The translations under genes were made by a program, and so were the position numbers. Of a DNA stretch of 64,000 nt, positions 34,727 through 45,480 are shown piece after piece. The notes beneath the pieces are model-generated. The model was not told where the DNA came from. It searched no databases and worked only from the letters and a program-made list of their open reading frames with translations. The stretch's first letter is position 1. Each line of letters opens with the position of its first letter. Source of the stretch: Pseudoips prasinana (taxonomy: Eukaryota; Arthropoda; Insecta; Lepidoptera; Nolidae); the NCBI GenBank assembly GCA_951640165.1, contig OX621241.1:3606001-3670000 (forward strand). The letters run 5' to 3'.

Positions 34727-36021
34727 ATTTACGGAAGCGAGGGTTGATGGTTTCGCCATCATACGCAAAAGCAGGGTGCGTGGTACTTAACTTATTTTTA
34801 TATAGTAGATAAGGAGCATCCTCAATTAGCGGTGGCATGCCGGACAGTGTACACAGGAGTGAACTAGGCGTGTTTAAAACGATCTTGATAGGGTATTAGA
34901 TTTTCTATTTGAATGAAAAATCTATGCTCTTGCCAAATTGCGTCATGGGGTGGACTGCATACCGTCTGATATATTGTAAATTCAGATTCTCTTCACATGA
35001 CGAAGAAAACGCCATATTGTCGTGACAAAACGCGCTCCGCTTCCTAATAATGCGCAAACCGAAGACTTATAGAAGCGCTGCAATACCGCGGCATCACTGG
35101 CAACACTCTAAACGTATTGCTGCATTGGACGCGCATGGCACTGTATGCTTGCTTCCCATAGTAGACAGGCTGCAGGTATAAAAATACTGACAAATATGGT
35201 CACATTCACTAGTTCAGTAAAGCGTACAAACCTACGTGCCAACTTGATACAGTGAGCCGACAGGAGCCTAAGTTCCCCTCTGTCTGACAATGAGAACATC
35301 TAAGATCCTTATTGGGACGCACGGTTGCGCCTGCGCCTATTACCGAAGAATGATAGTTGCACATAAAATCCCCAAAAACAGACCATCTCTATGTAGCTCC
35401 ACGTCAACCCTGAGCCAGGGTTCAATCACCTAAGGGGGTGCCTTTTCGCGATAGTTCCTTAGTTGGTACACTTACACACGAAGAAACACAATCCCTCATC
35501 CGGCAGAGGATCGCAGTAATCGTGCTGAGGTTAACTACATAACCCATAATATACAATCGCGTTATGTGAGGCATGATGTATGAATGGTTAATATATAACC
35601 GTGTAGGTTTAATTAACCCATCGACTTCCGACTACTAATACGTGTAGCAAGCAACGCTTATATGTCATTATATGATTATTTATTTGATTCACCAACAATT
35701 TTTTACACCAACAGTACACAAAATAACAAATATATGATACACGTAGCAGTGTAACAATCACTTATAGGTAATCACCACATGGGTAATTAACAAATAATGA
35801 AATAGTAAGCTAACCTAAGACTACATTACGCATATTTATGTAGAACACAGAACAAATGGTAAACATTAAAAATAATAACAATAATAACACAAAAAAGAAT
35901 ACCTTACAGGTTACCATATATCTGGCAGACAGTTCATAATTTTTGATTTTATTATTAACATTATACAATATAATATTATATTATATTAACATTGTTAAGT
36001 AAATAATTTTCAACATCAATA
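34727..36021. other. No gene recognised
   Basis: 34727-34808 continues the T repeat tail ('cttatttttatatagtagat'). A possible S6 head trace is at 35400-35450. The rest is unrecognised. Confidence 0.45.
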
Positions 36022-36250
36022 CAGCTGAAAGACGTCCACAGCTGGACAAGTCTCCTCCAAGAATCATCTTGGAGGATAAGCCATAATCGTCATGCTTGGC
36101 AGACGGGCCGGCGATCGCAGTAAGATGGTCATTGTATTCAGAAGAACGCTGCTGGCCGTCCTCTGATCGACTTCTACGCCGCCCCACGGGATGATATGGG
36201 GTGATGATATTCTGGTATTTGCCGCCGTCACCACACAACAAAGTAAGTAG
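36022..36250 (-). repeat. K repeat copy
   Basis: 'gctgaaagacgtccacagct', 'ccataatcgtcatgcttggc', 'gccccacgggatgatatggg', 'gccgccgtcaccacacaac'. Confidence 0.8.
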
Positions 36251-36257
36251 TACCATA

Positions 36258-36665
36258 ATAATAAAAAAAAAAATTAAAATAAAAAAAATAAAAATCTTTT
36301 ATTTCAGACAATTAGTCCATATGGAGATCACAATACAATAATAATAATAATTACACAATAAATACAATTTCATAATAAATAACAATAATAATAGTAATAA
36401 TTGACAAGCTAGTGTTAGTAAATTATTTAGACTTATAAACTATGTTAGTATTGACATGAAGATCAGCAAATCTTTTTAAAACATCGGCATCCATCCGCTC
36501 AGCAATCATCCTCAGAACTCCATTGCAGCTCCCTCTCATCCTACGCACTAAAGAGGCTGACTTTTTGCGTATGATGGCATAAAAGGCATCTATGCCAGCA
36601 TCTGCAAACATGGACAAGTAAACATTGATATCGATGAAATCAATGTTTACTAAAGGATCGCTCAA
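36258..36665 (-). pseudogene. LINE pol C-terminal fragment, family uncertain
   Basis: The reverse strand carries an 80-codon frame. Its central part (FYAIIRKKSASLVRRMRGSC) looks like the tail of an insect LINE polyprotein. It is followed by a 3' UTR with AATAAA (complement of ctttatttcagacaattagt) and an A-rich end (complement of the T/A run at 36263-36300). 5'-truncated. I recall similar tails in arthropod LINEs but cannot name the clade. Confidence 0.5.
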
Positions 36666-37019
36666 CAGAACGAGTGGCCCGCAGTCTTGCGTATTAACGT
36701 AATAAAAAATATTCTTAATAGTTATGACCGTGTCATTAATTTCCCCGTCTATAGCCGCCCAAAGACGAGGATGCCTTCTTAAGTGTTACTCTCCTTAATT
36801 TGTAGTTTTATTTTCTAGACGGCTTGAGCCCACTCTCGCCCCTGTAAACGTCATATAAAAAAACAAGACTATATATACGTCATATATAAACTCGCGACTT
36901 TTTGCGTCAATTAGAAAGAAAGAAGAAGAAGAAAAGAAATTAAATTACGTACGAGCCTTACAGTAGTCGCAGTCATCGTAGTTCACTGTTTTCAGGCCAA
37001 TAATTACGTCTGTAAGGTA
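36666..37019. other. Little recognised; S6 trace
   Basis: 'attttctagacggcttgagc' and 'cccctgtaaacgtcat' at 36820-36855 resemble the S6 body. Nothing else found. Confidence 0.4.
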
Positions 37020-37312
37020 CACCAAAAAACCCACAAAAGTTATATGTAAGCATAGCCTAACCGTTAGAAAACCCCCGACTCCAACTATAATGACATAATT
37101 TCATGTTCATGGAAAAAAGCTGATAGTCTTACACTGCTGCTTACCGATATCAACCAACATAATAACCACCGCAAGGAAACTGGCTGTCAAATGAAACAAG
37201 CCGCATCGAAATCGGTCCATCCGTTTGAGAACTACTCCGTCACAGACAGACTTACACAGACAACGAAGTCAAACTTATCATACCCCTCTTTTTGCGTCGG
37301 GGATTAGTAAAA
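37020..37312 (-). repeat. Dispersed lepidopteran repeat
   Basis: 'gaaaacccccgactccaact', 'aatcggtccatccgtttgag' and 'tttgcgtcggggattagt' form a familiar repeat with complementary C-rich and G-rich ends. The element class is not certain. Confidence 0.45.
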
Positions 37313-37725
37313 TATTGATTCTTAAACTAGACTAGACTCAATTGTATCTTCAGTAGCATATTCAACTGCATGTATTCACCTGGGTGGCTGTGACCCCCAC
37401 CGCCCTTCTTAGAAAACGACATCTTTGCCAATGTAACCCATTTACAGAGACCAGTAACTTGTGGTACAATAAGATTAGAATTCACTCCATCAGACATCAA
37501 TCATAAACGGCGATTGCGTAAACAGATTTATTTACAGTAAAATTATTTCCATAGCATTTTCGCTCAATTTGCGGAACTGGATGGCTACTTTGTAACATCA
37601 AAAGACAAAGTTGCAGCTATAGCAGTAAATATAAATTCAAATTAGGTTTCTGTCCAATAGAATTTTATTAAGGAAGCTATTTCAAGTTGCTACTTTCTAC
37701 ATTAATCATCATCATCTTCATCATA
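37313..37725. other. Nothing recognised
   Basis: No coding or repeat signature. Confidence 0.45.
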
Positions 37726-38080
37726 TCAGCCGAAAAACGTCCACTGCTGGACAAAGGCCTCCCCCACGGATATCCACAATAGCCGGTCCTGCGCTGCCCG
37801 CATCCAGCGGCTTCCCGCGATCCTTGCCAGATCGTCGGTCCACCTTCTAGGGGGCCTGCCCATGCTGCGTCGTCCGGTTCGTGGTCGCCACTCGAGAACT
37901 TTTCTGCCATATCGGCCGTCGGTTCCACGAGCTATGTGCCCCGCCCACTGCCACTTCAGTTTGGCACTTTTTTGGGCTATGTCGGCTACTTTGGTTCGCC
38001 TGCGGATTTCGATGTCGCGCAGGGATACTACGCCCTTTGCTCTTTGGGTGACCTTGAGCCTTCTAACTCTACGTTAATAG
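37726..38080 (-). pseudogene. R-family LINE pol C-terminus (RTE-like)
   Basis: An open reverse-strand frame of about 115 codons without a start reads (in pieces) RDIEIRRRTKVADIAQK, AKLKWQWAGHIARGTDGR, KVLEWRPRTGRRSMGRPPRR, WTDDLARIAGSRWMRAAQDR, ending QQWTFFG then stop (tga complement at 37726-37728). This is the C-terminal tail of an endonuclease-reverse transcriptase of the RTE-like LINEs abundant in moths. The catalytic domains are absent, so it is a 5'-truncated insertion, followed by (ATC)n-type 3' sequence. It is the best preserved of seven R fragments in the window. Confidence 0.75.
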
Positions 38081-38085
38081 GTAGA

Positions 38086-38504
38086 TATTATTGTTGAAAC
38101 TACTCGAACTCTCCAACTCGAATCCTAATGCAATGAGACCTGAGATGCACTTGGCCTGTTTTTATCTAAGCAGTATTGAATAACAGAGTTAATAAACCGA
38201 GAAACTTATCGTCCCGCAATACTGCAGTGGCCTACCGATTTAGATATTATTCGATTCAATCAAAATAGATGCCTAATGCGCTATTAAAAGAAACCAAATT
38301 CAACTGCGTTTATATTGGTGAATAGGATGTGTAATCAACGACATCTGTAGCAAAAAGATTGGTTGCGACTTTGCTCAAGTGTAAACAACAATATTTAATT
38401 CGCAAGATACATATCGGTTTTACTACCTACAAATACATAAAATAATTAGATAACGCATACTTGCATACTATACGAGCAGTATTAATTACTATTTTTATAT
38501 AAAA
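38086..38504. other. Nothing recognised
   Basis: AT-rich. Confidence 0.45.
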
Positions 38505-38968
38505 AAGACAACGCCCGCAAAATATAATCCCTGTGTCGCCCGTCGTACTTTACAAACATACATATATATAATAGACGGGCCTGTAGGCGTGGTTGCCAAA
38601 TGCTTGCTTTTCACGCCGGAGATCGTGGGTTCGATTCCCACCCAGGACAGATATTTGTGTGCATGAACATGTCTGTTTGTCCTGAGTCTGGGTGCAATTA
38701 TCTATATAAGTATGTAATTCCAAAAGAAAAGTATTATACGTAGTATATCAGTTATCTGGTTTCCATAGTACAAGCTCTGCTTAGTTTGGAATCAGATGGT
38801 CGTGTGTAAATAATGTCCCAGAATATAATAGACGGACACAAATTACATCCAGACTCAGAACAATTATTCATGAGTCATACAAATAGTTTTCCGGCGCGGG
38901 ACACGAACCCACGACACGAAGCGGCGAGGAGACTGTCTTACCGCTGCGCCACACGTGTAGTCATATTT
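38505..38968 (-). repeat. SINE S3 split by an S2 insertion
   Basis: Tail at 38505-38578 ('gtcgtactttacaaacatac'), body and head at 38836-38968 ('cgaacccacgacacgaagcg', 'accgctgcgccacacgtg'). Confidence 0.85.
38579..38822 (+). repeat. SINE S2 nested in S3, 13-bp duplication
   Basis: Complete S2 bounded by atataatagacgg at 38566-38578 and 38823-38835. Removing it and one duplication restores the S3 body. S2 was therefore active after this S3 inserted. Confidence 0.88.
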
Positions 38969-38975
38969 ACTATTT

Positions 38976-39200
38976 GACGGTCACCGTAGCTTAGTTGGTA
39001 GTGCTCCTGCCTACGAAGCTGGAGGTCCTGGGTTCGAATCCCGGTAAGTGCAAATATTTATTTCTGAGTCATGGATGTTTTCTATGTATATAAGTATTTA
39101 TCTATCTATATAAGTATGTATATCGTCGCCTGGTACCCATAGTACAAGCTTTGCTTAGTTTGGGGCTAGGATGATCTGTGTGACATTGTACCGAGATATT
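38976..39200 (+). repeat. SINE S1 copy
   Basis: Head 'gtcaccgtagcttagttggt', B box 'gggttcgaatccc', tail 'caagctttgcttagtttggg'. A short internal deletion follows the B box. Confidence 0.85.
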
Positions 39201-39225
39201 TTTAAAAGAGAAATAAAGAGAATTC

Positions 39226-39256
39226 AGCTAGGAGGACATTATTAATGTCCTCCTAG
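39226..39256. other. 31-bp palindrome
   Basis: gctaggaggacatta and taatgtcctcctagc are exact complements around one base. The right arm is the S4 3' end, and the left arm is an inverted duplicate of it. Confidence 0.8.
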
Positions 39257-39752
39257 CCGAATTTCGGCCACGGCGGCCAGTCTAAACAGAGATTAGCCAT
39301 CTGCGCGGGACATATTACATAGTGCTCAAGTGTGTGCGCAAACACAGGAGCACTTTCAGTTCCATCACTCTCATTATCGGATGGGACAACTAGCAACACG
39401 ACCGTATAGCGGTCAGGTACAGCACCGAGGGATATAAGCGCTTCGGGTTAATAGTGAGAAATGAGGGATCCCAAAATCACTTTTGCCTGACTCGGGATTT
39501 GAACCCAGGACCTCGTTATTTGCGGTTGAACACTCTCACTTTTACGTGCTCTCCGAGGCACGGAGGTGTAATACCGCCAACTACCAGACTTCGGGCTGAA
39601 AGTGAGAAGTGAGAAGTTTCAAAATCACTTTTGGCCCGATTTGATTGATTGGATTTGAATGGTTGGATTTGATTGATTGGATTTGGATTTGAACCCAGGA
39701 CCTCGTTATTTGCGGTTGAATACGCTACAGCTAGACCAACGAGGAAATTTTT
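39236..39752 (-). repeat. SINE S4 copy with internal tandem duplication
   Basis: Complete on the reverse strand, with tRNA-like head complement 'gctagaccaacgagg'. The segment 'ttgaacccaggacctcgtta' to 'tttgcggttgaa' occurs twice (about 39489-39530 and 39690-39721), with a 'gattgattggattt' repeat between. Either a local duplication or two joined copies. Confidence 0.75.
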
Positions 39753-40290
39753 GTACAGATATGATTAGATGTGTACTGTAAGTCATATTGACAATTAAAC
39801 ACCTTGTAGTGTACATATCATAAAACCTGAATGTCAGGCTATGGAAGCGTGTAACTGATACTGATGGGAAACCGCGGAGCGACCGGCGCGGTTCATGTTA
39901 CTCCGTGATTATCATCGCGACTTTTAGGTTAATGGGGAAAGCAGGACTTGAATTTGTAGTGATTAAGGCAATTTAGGTGCTGGCAGTTAGGTAAATAGTT
40001 TTGGACTTTAACGTGCAAAATAAATAATAATAATGTCCTCCTACCCGAATTTCGGCCACGTCGGCCAGTTTCAACAGAGATTACTTTTTTTTTTTTTTTT
40101 TTTTTCTTTTATTTTTTCTGTGTGGGTAGTTGTAGTAGTAGCAAGAAAAAATTACAGCTCTGTATTTAAAATTAAAATTTAATTATCTATTTTGTATTTT
40201 ATAAATTATTTATGAGTGAAAACAATAGGTAATATTGTCTACCTGCCAGTTAAGTGTTTTCTCCATTTAAGCACAAACAACATTAACACC

Positions 40291-41043
40291 ATGGACACAA
40301 TTGTAAGTTCCATTGACAGCATGATGGACCTCTTCAAAACAAAAGTAGCTGATATTGAAGCACAGATACAGCAGAACAACAAACACCAGACAAGCAGCCA
40401 GCAGTGTGGCAGTCCCCAGATATCTGATTTGGCAGCAGAGTTCTCAGCTTTCCGTACTCTCATACTTCAGTTATTAACGAATCTTCAGCAGCAGGTCAAA
40501 CTGATATCACATACAACTGATTGCTTGGAAATGCATAACAGGCGTAAGATTCTTTTGTTGCATGGAGTCCCTGAAGATGAGAAGGTCGACACGGCGCAGG
40601 CGGTGGTGAGTGTGGTCAAAGATCGTCTTAAGCTTCAAGATTTCAACGTCAGTGCTATTAAGAGGTGCCAAAGACTTGGCAAAACAGCAAAGCCAGATAA
40701 GCCGCGCCCAATACTATTCAAAATCCATGATATGGGTATCCGAACTAATATCTGGAACGCCAAAACCAGCTTGAAAGGCTCTGGTATCACATTATCTGAG
40801 TTTTTAACGAAGGCGAGGCATGATTTATTTATGTTAGCGCGTGAACGGTGTGGATTTACGAGAGCGTGGACAAACTTAGGCAATATTTATGTTCTTGGAT
40901 CTAATAACTCGTGGCAAAGGATTCTTTCCATCTCGGACCTCAGCAAGATCGAGAAACAGGACCCCGTCAAGCCAGTGGAGCCAGGCGCATCAAAATCCGC
41001 ATCAACTCGTTCGCGGCGTGTTGCCGCCGGCGCCAAGAAATGA
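40291..41043 (+). CDS. LINE-A ORF1 protein, 250 aa
   Basis: RNA-binding chaperone-type ORF1 protein expected to coat the LINE transcript. The start is taken at MDTIVSSIDSMMDLF because it follows a suitable context (aacaccatgg) and removes an unlikely hydrophobic leader. Residues 5-80 have a hydrophilic, heptad-like pattern suggesting a coiled coil (DIEAQIQQNNK, FRTLILQLLTNLQQQ). The middle (about 95-205) resembles the RRM-like fold of transposase-22-type ORF1 proteins: RRKILLLHGVPEDE, IKRCQRLG, RPILFKIHD. The C-terminus is basic (STRSRRVAAGAKK). No CCHC zinc knuckles are present. It lies about 0.58 kb upstream of ORF2, a long gap for a LINE. Confidence 0.82.
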   Translation: MDTIVSSIDSMMDLFKTKVADIEAQIQQNNKHQTSSQQCGSPQISDLAAEFSAFRTLILQLLTNLQQQVKLISHTTDCLEMHNRRKILLLHGVPEDEKVDTAQAVVSVVKDRLKLQDFNVSAIKRCQRLGKTAKPDKPRPILFKIHDMGIRTNIWNAKTSLKGSGITLSEFLTKARHDLFMLARERCGFTRAWTNLGNIYVLGSNNSWQRILSISDLSKIEKQDPVKPVEPGASKSASTRSRRVAAGAKK

Positions 41044-41627
41044 TTTGATATCTTCTTATCATGGTAGTCTGGGTAGTAAGTAAACATTTACGTTCAATCT
41101 TGAAGTACCCCTATTTTTTGCATTACAAACATTACTATTATTTTAGTGTTTGCGGGTCTAACCTTAATTTATAATTTTGACGTAAGTGAATAAAACAGCA
41201 AAGAGTATGTAAGAACTACTGATGTTGTATCCAGTGACTATATAACTTCTACGCTTAGTTGTTGTAGCAAAAGTTCCGATGGCACACTATGTGCCTTTTA
41301 CTTTAGCGTAATAATATTCGATGATAGTAGTCATACTACCCAGACTACTGTGTTGTTAAAGTTATGCGATCTTTTAAATTTATGATTATTGTTTGTCTTA
41401 CTGTTATGATCTTTAACTGTTAATTTGTATATGTGTGTTTTAGTCTAGATTATTGCCTTCATTTTATAATGTGTTTTCCATTTAAAATTAATATTTAAAC
41501 GATTAGCTGGTGGGTGGACCAACGTAAAGTAACATATTCGTTTCGAGTAAATATATATATTATTATTATTAACTTATTTTATAATATTTATTGTATATTG
41601 GTATATTGTTTATTTATATATATTATT
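41044..41627 (+). other. LINE-A inter-ORF region
   Basis: AT-rich, non-coding in ORF2 phase except for the extension from 41514 (an Ile/Tyr-rich stretch judged unlikely to be translated). The opposed strings atcatggtagtctgggtagt (41058) and 'catactacccagactact' (41331) are largely complementary and could fold. Confidence 0.5.
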
Positions 41628-44552
41628 ATGTCTGATTCTGGAAGTGATATTGAAGATTTTATCTCAGCGTGCAGTGACGATGACAGTTTTTGCAGTATCC
41701 CCTCTTTAAGTGACACCTTACGGTCTCAGTTCTCTGATGAATCTAGGAACTTCAATGTTGTTCACATTAATGCCCAGAGTATTCCGGCACATTACTCCGA
41801 TATGCTGGCCAGTTTTGACTGTAAGAATATTCACGCCATCCTAGTCTCTGAATCATGGCTTAAACCATGTCTGCCCTCTACCTCATATTCCTTACCCGGT
41901 TTTCAACTAATTAGAAACGACCGGATAAACAGCGGTGGTGGCGGGGTTGCCATATACCTCAGACCACATATTCCTTTCCGCGTTATTAGTATGTCTACGC
42001 AGCCCTCGCCACCTAACGCTGGTGAACATCTTTTCTTAGAAGTAGAGCTGCATCACACTAAAATTCTCCTTGGGGTTTATTATTGCCCTTCGCTACGTAT
42101 AAACTTCTTCTCCTCTTTGGATACTCTCTTGGCAAACTTAATTCCGTCTTACAGTCATACAATAGTCATGGGTGACTTCAACACTTGTCTTCTTAAAAAT
42201 GATTCACGTTCTTCTTCATTTCGCTCACTCATTGAGTCTAATAATCTTTCTCTTTTGCCTTTAGCTGCTACTCATAACTTTCCTAACTGCACTCCATCAC
42301 TCCTTGACCTAATTTTCGTTTCTTCCACAGAGCACGTTGCCAAATATGGCCAGTGCTCGGCAGATATTTTCTCGTATCACGACCTTCTTTACCTTTCCTA
42401 TAAAATTCGCCCACCTAAGGCAAAACCTAAAATCGTGTTGCAGCGCAATTTTAGTGGCATGAACGTAACTAATCTCAAAGCAGACGCGGATAACATTGAC
42501 TGGAGTTCACTCATAGCTGCACAAACTATTGACGAAAAGGTGTATCTATTTGAAACATATATAATCCAGCTTTATGACGTCCATGCACCTATCAAGGCAG
42601 TAAAACTTAAATATCTCCCAGCGCCGTGGCTCACGCAAGATATTAGAAAATGTATTGATAGAAAAGCAGGGGCTAAAATGAAATATAAATCCCATCCATC
42701 TGATGAGAACAAAAATAAATACATTTCGGCCAGAAACTGGTGCAACAAGGTGTGTAGAAACGCTCAACGCCAACACATCCATAGCTCTGTACAAAACGGA
42801 GACCCAGCAAAAGTCTGGAGATACTTGAGATCTCTAGGGATAGGAAGATCACGCCAAATTGATACTCCCAATGATTTAGACATAAATTCACTGAACAGTC
42901 ACTTCTCAACTTCGTCCAACTTCGATAGGACAACTAAACTAAAAACCTTACAATATCTTTCATCAATTCCTATCCCTGATCACCCTCAGTTTGTATTTAA
43001 TCAATTCTCCACTTGTGATGTTAAGAAGAGCGTACTATCGATCACGTCCAATTCCGTTGGAAGTGATTGTATCAGTCGTAATATGATCCTTCCTATCCTC
43101 GACGAAATCCTCCCTGTCATTTCCCACATCCTTAATTTTTCAATATCTTGTGGCACTTTTCCAACAAAATGGAAAACTGCAGAAATAATTCCGTTACCTA
43201 AAAAACCGAATCCCTCATCCTATTCCGAGTATCGTCCAATCTCCATTCTACCATTCCTTTCCAAAGTTCTAGAACGCCTCATCCACAATCAACTGAGCTC
43301 ATTCCTGTCTAAGAATGTCCTCTTTAATCCTTTACAATCCGGATTCCGTCCTGGTCATAGTACAGTCACCGCTCTTGTAAATATTACGGATGATATTCGA
43401 CTAGGTATGGAGTGTGGAAAGTTGACAGTTCTTGCGCTGCTTGATTTTAGCAACGCATTCAACACTGTTGACTTTGACATTCTACTTGGCATACTACGCT
43501 CACTTAATATATCTCCAATGGCAATTGATTGGTTTCGTAGTTACCTGTTCGGCCGTCAGCAACGGGTTCGCATCGATGATACCTACTCATCGTGGTGTTA
43601 CACAAGCGCTGGCGTGCCACAGGGTGGCGTTTTATCTCCACTACTCTTCACTATATTTATAAATTCAATTTCCTCTCAGCTAACTTCTTCCTACCACCTG
43701 TACGCTGACGACTTACAAATATATACCCAGATACCAGTTGAACATCTTAACGCTGGTATAGAGACTATCAACAATGATATGGCTAAAATTAACACGTGGA
43801 GCATTAATCACGGCCTAACAGTAAACCCCTCCAAAACTCAAGTTATCATAATTGGCAGTTCTCGAATGCTTGGCAAAATTGACTGGACCCATGCCCCTCA
43901 AGTAATGTTTAAGAATAGAATTATTCCATTTATTAAAAAGGTTAAAAACTTGGGGGTATACTTTGACGAGACATTATCATGGGCTCCACAAATTGAACAA
44001 ACCAGTCGCAAACTATACGCCGCAGCTGGGTCGTTGAGGCGCTTACGCAATTTTCTCCCAACTGCCACTAAAATTGCCCTGGCACAGTCCCTTCTTCTTC
44101 CAATCCTTGACTATGCTGATGCCAGCTATCTTGACCTTACGGAGGATAAACTAGATAAACTCGAGCGGCTTCAAAACTTCTGCTTAAGGTTCATATTTGG
44201 GCTCCGCAAATATGACCATGTCTCCGAATTTCGTAGAAAGCTCGAGTGGTTACCCATTCGCCTTCGCCGAAATACTCACATACTTTCTCTTCTATATAGT
44301 ATTCTATTTAATCCCACATCTCCCTCTTACCTCAAGACTAGGTTTGAATTCCTATGTGATACACACTCTAGGCCCTTGAGATCGTCAGAGAATCTGAAAC
44401 TACATTTGCCCACTCATTCCACAAATTTCTATGACAAATCTTTTAGTGTTCAAGCCGCCCGTATGTGGAATTCACTGCCTCTAAACATCAGACGCGCGCA
44501 ATCTATAACTTCTTTTAAAACACTTTTAAAGAAATATTATTTATCACTCTAA
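41628..44552 (+). CDS. LINE-A ORF2: endonuclease-reverse transcriptase, 974 aa
   Basis: Enzyme that nicks chromosomal DNA and copies LINE RNA at the nick. The start is placed at MSDSGSDIEDF; the 38 upstream codons are low-complexity. The APE-type endonuclease spans about residues 43-260: HINAQS (47-51), ESWL (75-78), GDFN (182-185), LLDLIFVS, and SYHD (249-252), where the family usually has S-D-H. The reverse transcriptase spans about 515-760: EYRPIS (534), SGFRPGHST (571), LDFSNAFNTVD (605, first catalytic Asp), GVPQGGVLSP (662), YADD (692-695). A CR1/Jockey-like C-terminal tail follows (HSTNFYDKSFSVQAARMWN). No stop or frameshift, and the length is normal for the group. Apparently competent, though activity cannot be judged from sequence alone. 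Confidence 0.93.
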   Translation: MSDSGSDIEDFISACSDDDSFCSIPSLSDTLRSQFSDESRNFNVVHINAQSIPAHYSDMLASFDCKNIHAILVSESWLKPCLPSTSYSLPGFQLIRNDRINSGGGGVAIYLRPHIPFRVISMSTQPSPPNAGEHLFLEVELHHTKILLGVYYCPSLRINFFSSLDTLLANLIPSYSHTIVMGDFNTCLLKNDSRSSSFRSLIESNNLSLLPLAATHNFPNCTPSLLDLIFVSSTEHVAKYGQCSADIFSYHDLLYLSYKIRPPKAKPKIVLQRNFSGMNVTNLKADADNIDWSSLIAAQTIDEKVYLFETYIIQLYDVHAPIKAVKLKYLPAPWLTQDIRKCIDRKAGAKMKYKSHPSDENKNKYISARNWCNKVCRNAQRQHIHSSVQNGDPAKVWRYLRSLGIGRSRQIDTPNDLDINSLNSHFSTSSNFDRTTKLKTLQYLSSIPIPDHPQFVFNQFSTCDVKKSVLSITSNSVGSDCISRNMILPILDEILPVISHILNFSISCGTFPTKWKTAEIIPLPKKPNPSSYSEYRPISILPFLSKVLERLIHNQLSSFLSKNVLFNPLQSGFRPGHSTVTALVNITDDIRLGMECGKLTVLALLDFSNAFNTVDFDILLGILRSLNISPMAIDWFRSYLFGRQQRVRIDDTYSSWCYTSAGVPQGGVLSPLLFTIFINSISSQLTSSYHLYADDLQIYTQIPVEHLNAGIETINNDMAKINTWSINHGLTVNPSKTQVIIIGSSRMLGKIDWTHAPQVMFKNRIIPFIKKVKNLGVYFDETLSWAPQIEQTSRKLYAAAGSLRRLRNFLPTATKIALAQSLLLPILDYADASYLDLTEDKLDKLERLQNFCLRFIFGLRKYDHVSEFRRKLEWLPIRLRRNTHILSLLYSILFNPTSPSYLKTRFEFLCDTHSRPLRSSENLKLHLPTHSTNFYDKSFSVQAARMWNSLPLNIRRAQSITSFKTLLKKYYLSL

Positions 44553-45002
44553 TTTTTATCTCCAGCTTGAGATCTTCCACCTTCCTTCAGAACTCCTTGA
44601 TTCTTCATTATTATTGTTATTTATTTGAGTATACATATTTTTAAATATGTATTTATATCTTAAATAGTAGGGATATATATATATATCTATATTCTATATA
44701 TAATATATATATATATATATATTTATATATACACAGTATATACTTAATTATTAGAACTTATATGTGTATATACCAGAATAATTTGTACAGAAGTACATAT
44801 ATATGTTAATTTACATTAGTTGATGCACTGCCAATTACCACTTGTCTCCCTGCAGTGCTTTGGTTCACCCACGGTTGTCTGGAAGAGATTGCTACATTAG
44901 CGATAAGACCGCCGTTTGTACCTTATAGTTTTAAGAACATTCATGTTATGATGTGATATTTTTATTTGGTGCAATAAAGTGTATCTATCTATCTATCTAT
45001 CT
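44553..45002 (+). other. LINE-A 3' UTR and tail
   Basis: Contains AT dinucleotide runs (44670-44735), the conserved block 'cggttgtctggaagagattg' shared with the truncated copies, 'gtgcaataaagtg' and the (atct)n tail. Confidence 0.8.
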
Positions 45003-45385
45003 ATTAGGCATCTGCGAAGGACATATTATAGTGCTCAAGTGTGTGCAAAAACACAGGAGCACTTTCTATTCCATCACTCTCATGATCCGATGGGACGCCT
45101 AGCGACACGACCGAAAAGAGGTCAGGCACAGGACCGACGGCTTTACGTGCTCTCCGAGGCACGGGGATACAATACCGCCAACTCCCAGACTTCGGGCTGT
45201 TGCTGCGAATTTTTATTTTTCCAGAAAAGTCCCAAAATCACTTTTGGCCCCTACCCGGGATTTGAACCCAGGACCTCGTTATCTGCGGCTCAACACGCTA
45301 CCGCTAGACCAACGAGGCAATCAAAATAAATAGAATAACAATGTTTCTAAGTGTATTTGGCTAAGCACCAAAGACGTTTAATGAC

Positions 45386-45480
45386 CGGCCTTTTGGCCTA
45401 GTGCTTAGTGATGCCATGAGCCAGAGGTAGTCGGTTTGATGCCTCCCTAGGACAATCATTTGTGTGATGTAATATAATTT
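45386..45480 (+). repeat. SINE S5 head
   Basis: 'ttttggcctagtgcttagtg', 'tcggtttgatgcctcc' and 'aatcatttgtgtgatg' form a diverged tRNA-like head and body. No tail follows. Confidence 0.55.

Larger units (their letters stand above)
40084..45002 (+). mobile_element. Full-length LINE-A retrotransposon, 4.9 kb
   Basis: Two intact ORFs, a 5' end in a run of about 22 T, and a 3' UTR with aataaag and a tandem (atct)n tail. The short direct repeat atta (40080-40083, 45003-45006) is the likely target duplication. The (atct)n tail instead of poly-A, the ORF1 type and the RT motifs place it in the Jockey/CR1 supergroup in the broad sense (inference). Truncated relatives lie at 26762, 105 and 55775. Confidence 0.88.
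40032..45320 (-). repeat. SINE S4 split by the LINE-A insertion
   Basis: Left piece 40032-40083 ('cgaatttcggccacgtcggc'), right piece 45003-45320 ('acaggagcactttctattcc', 'ccgctagaccaacgagg'). Joined across the LINE they give one complete S4 sequence at 'cagagatta/gccatctgcg'. Confidence 0.8.

Noticed and set aside
41514..41627. Upstream start for LINE-A ORF2 (1012 residues)
   Set aside because: The extra 38 residues are Ile/Tyr/Asn-rich from AT-rich DNA. The acidic MSDSGSD start better fits a protein N-terminus.
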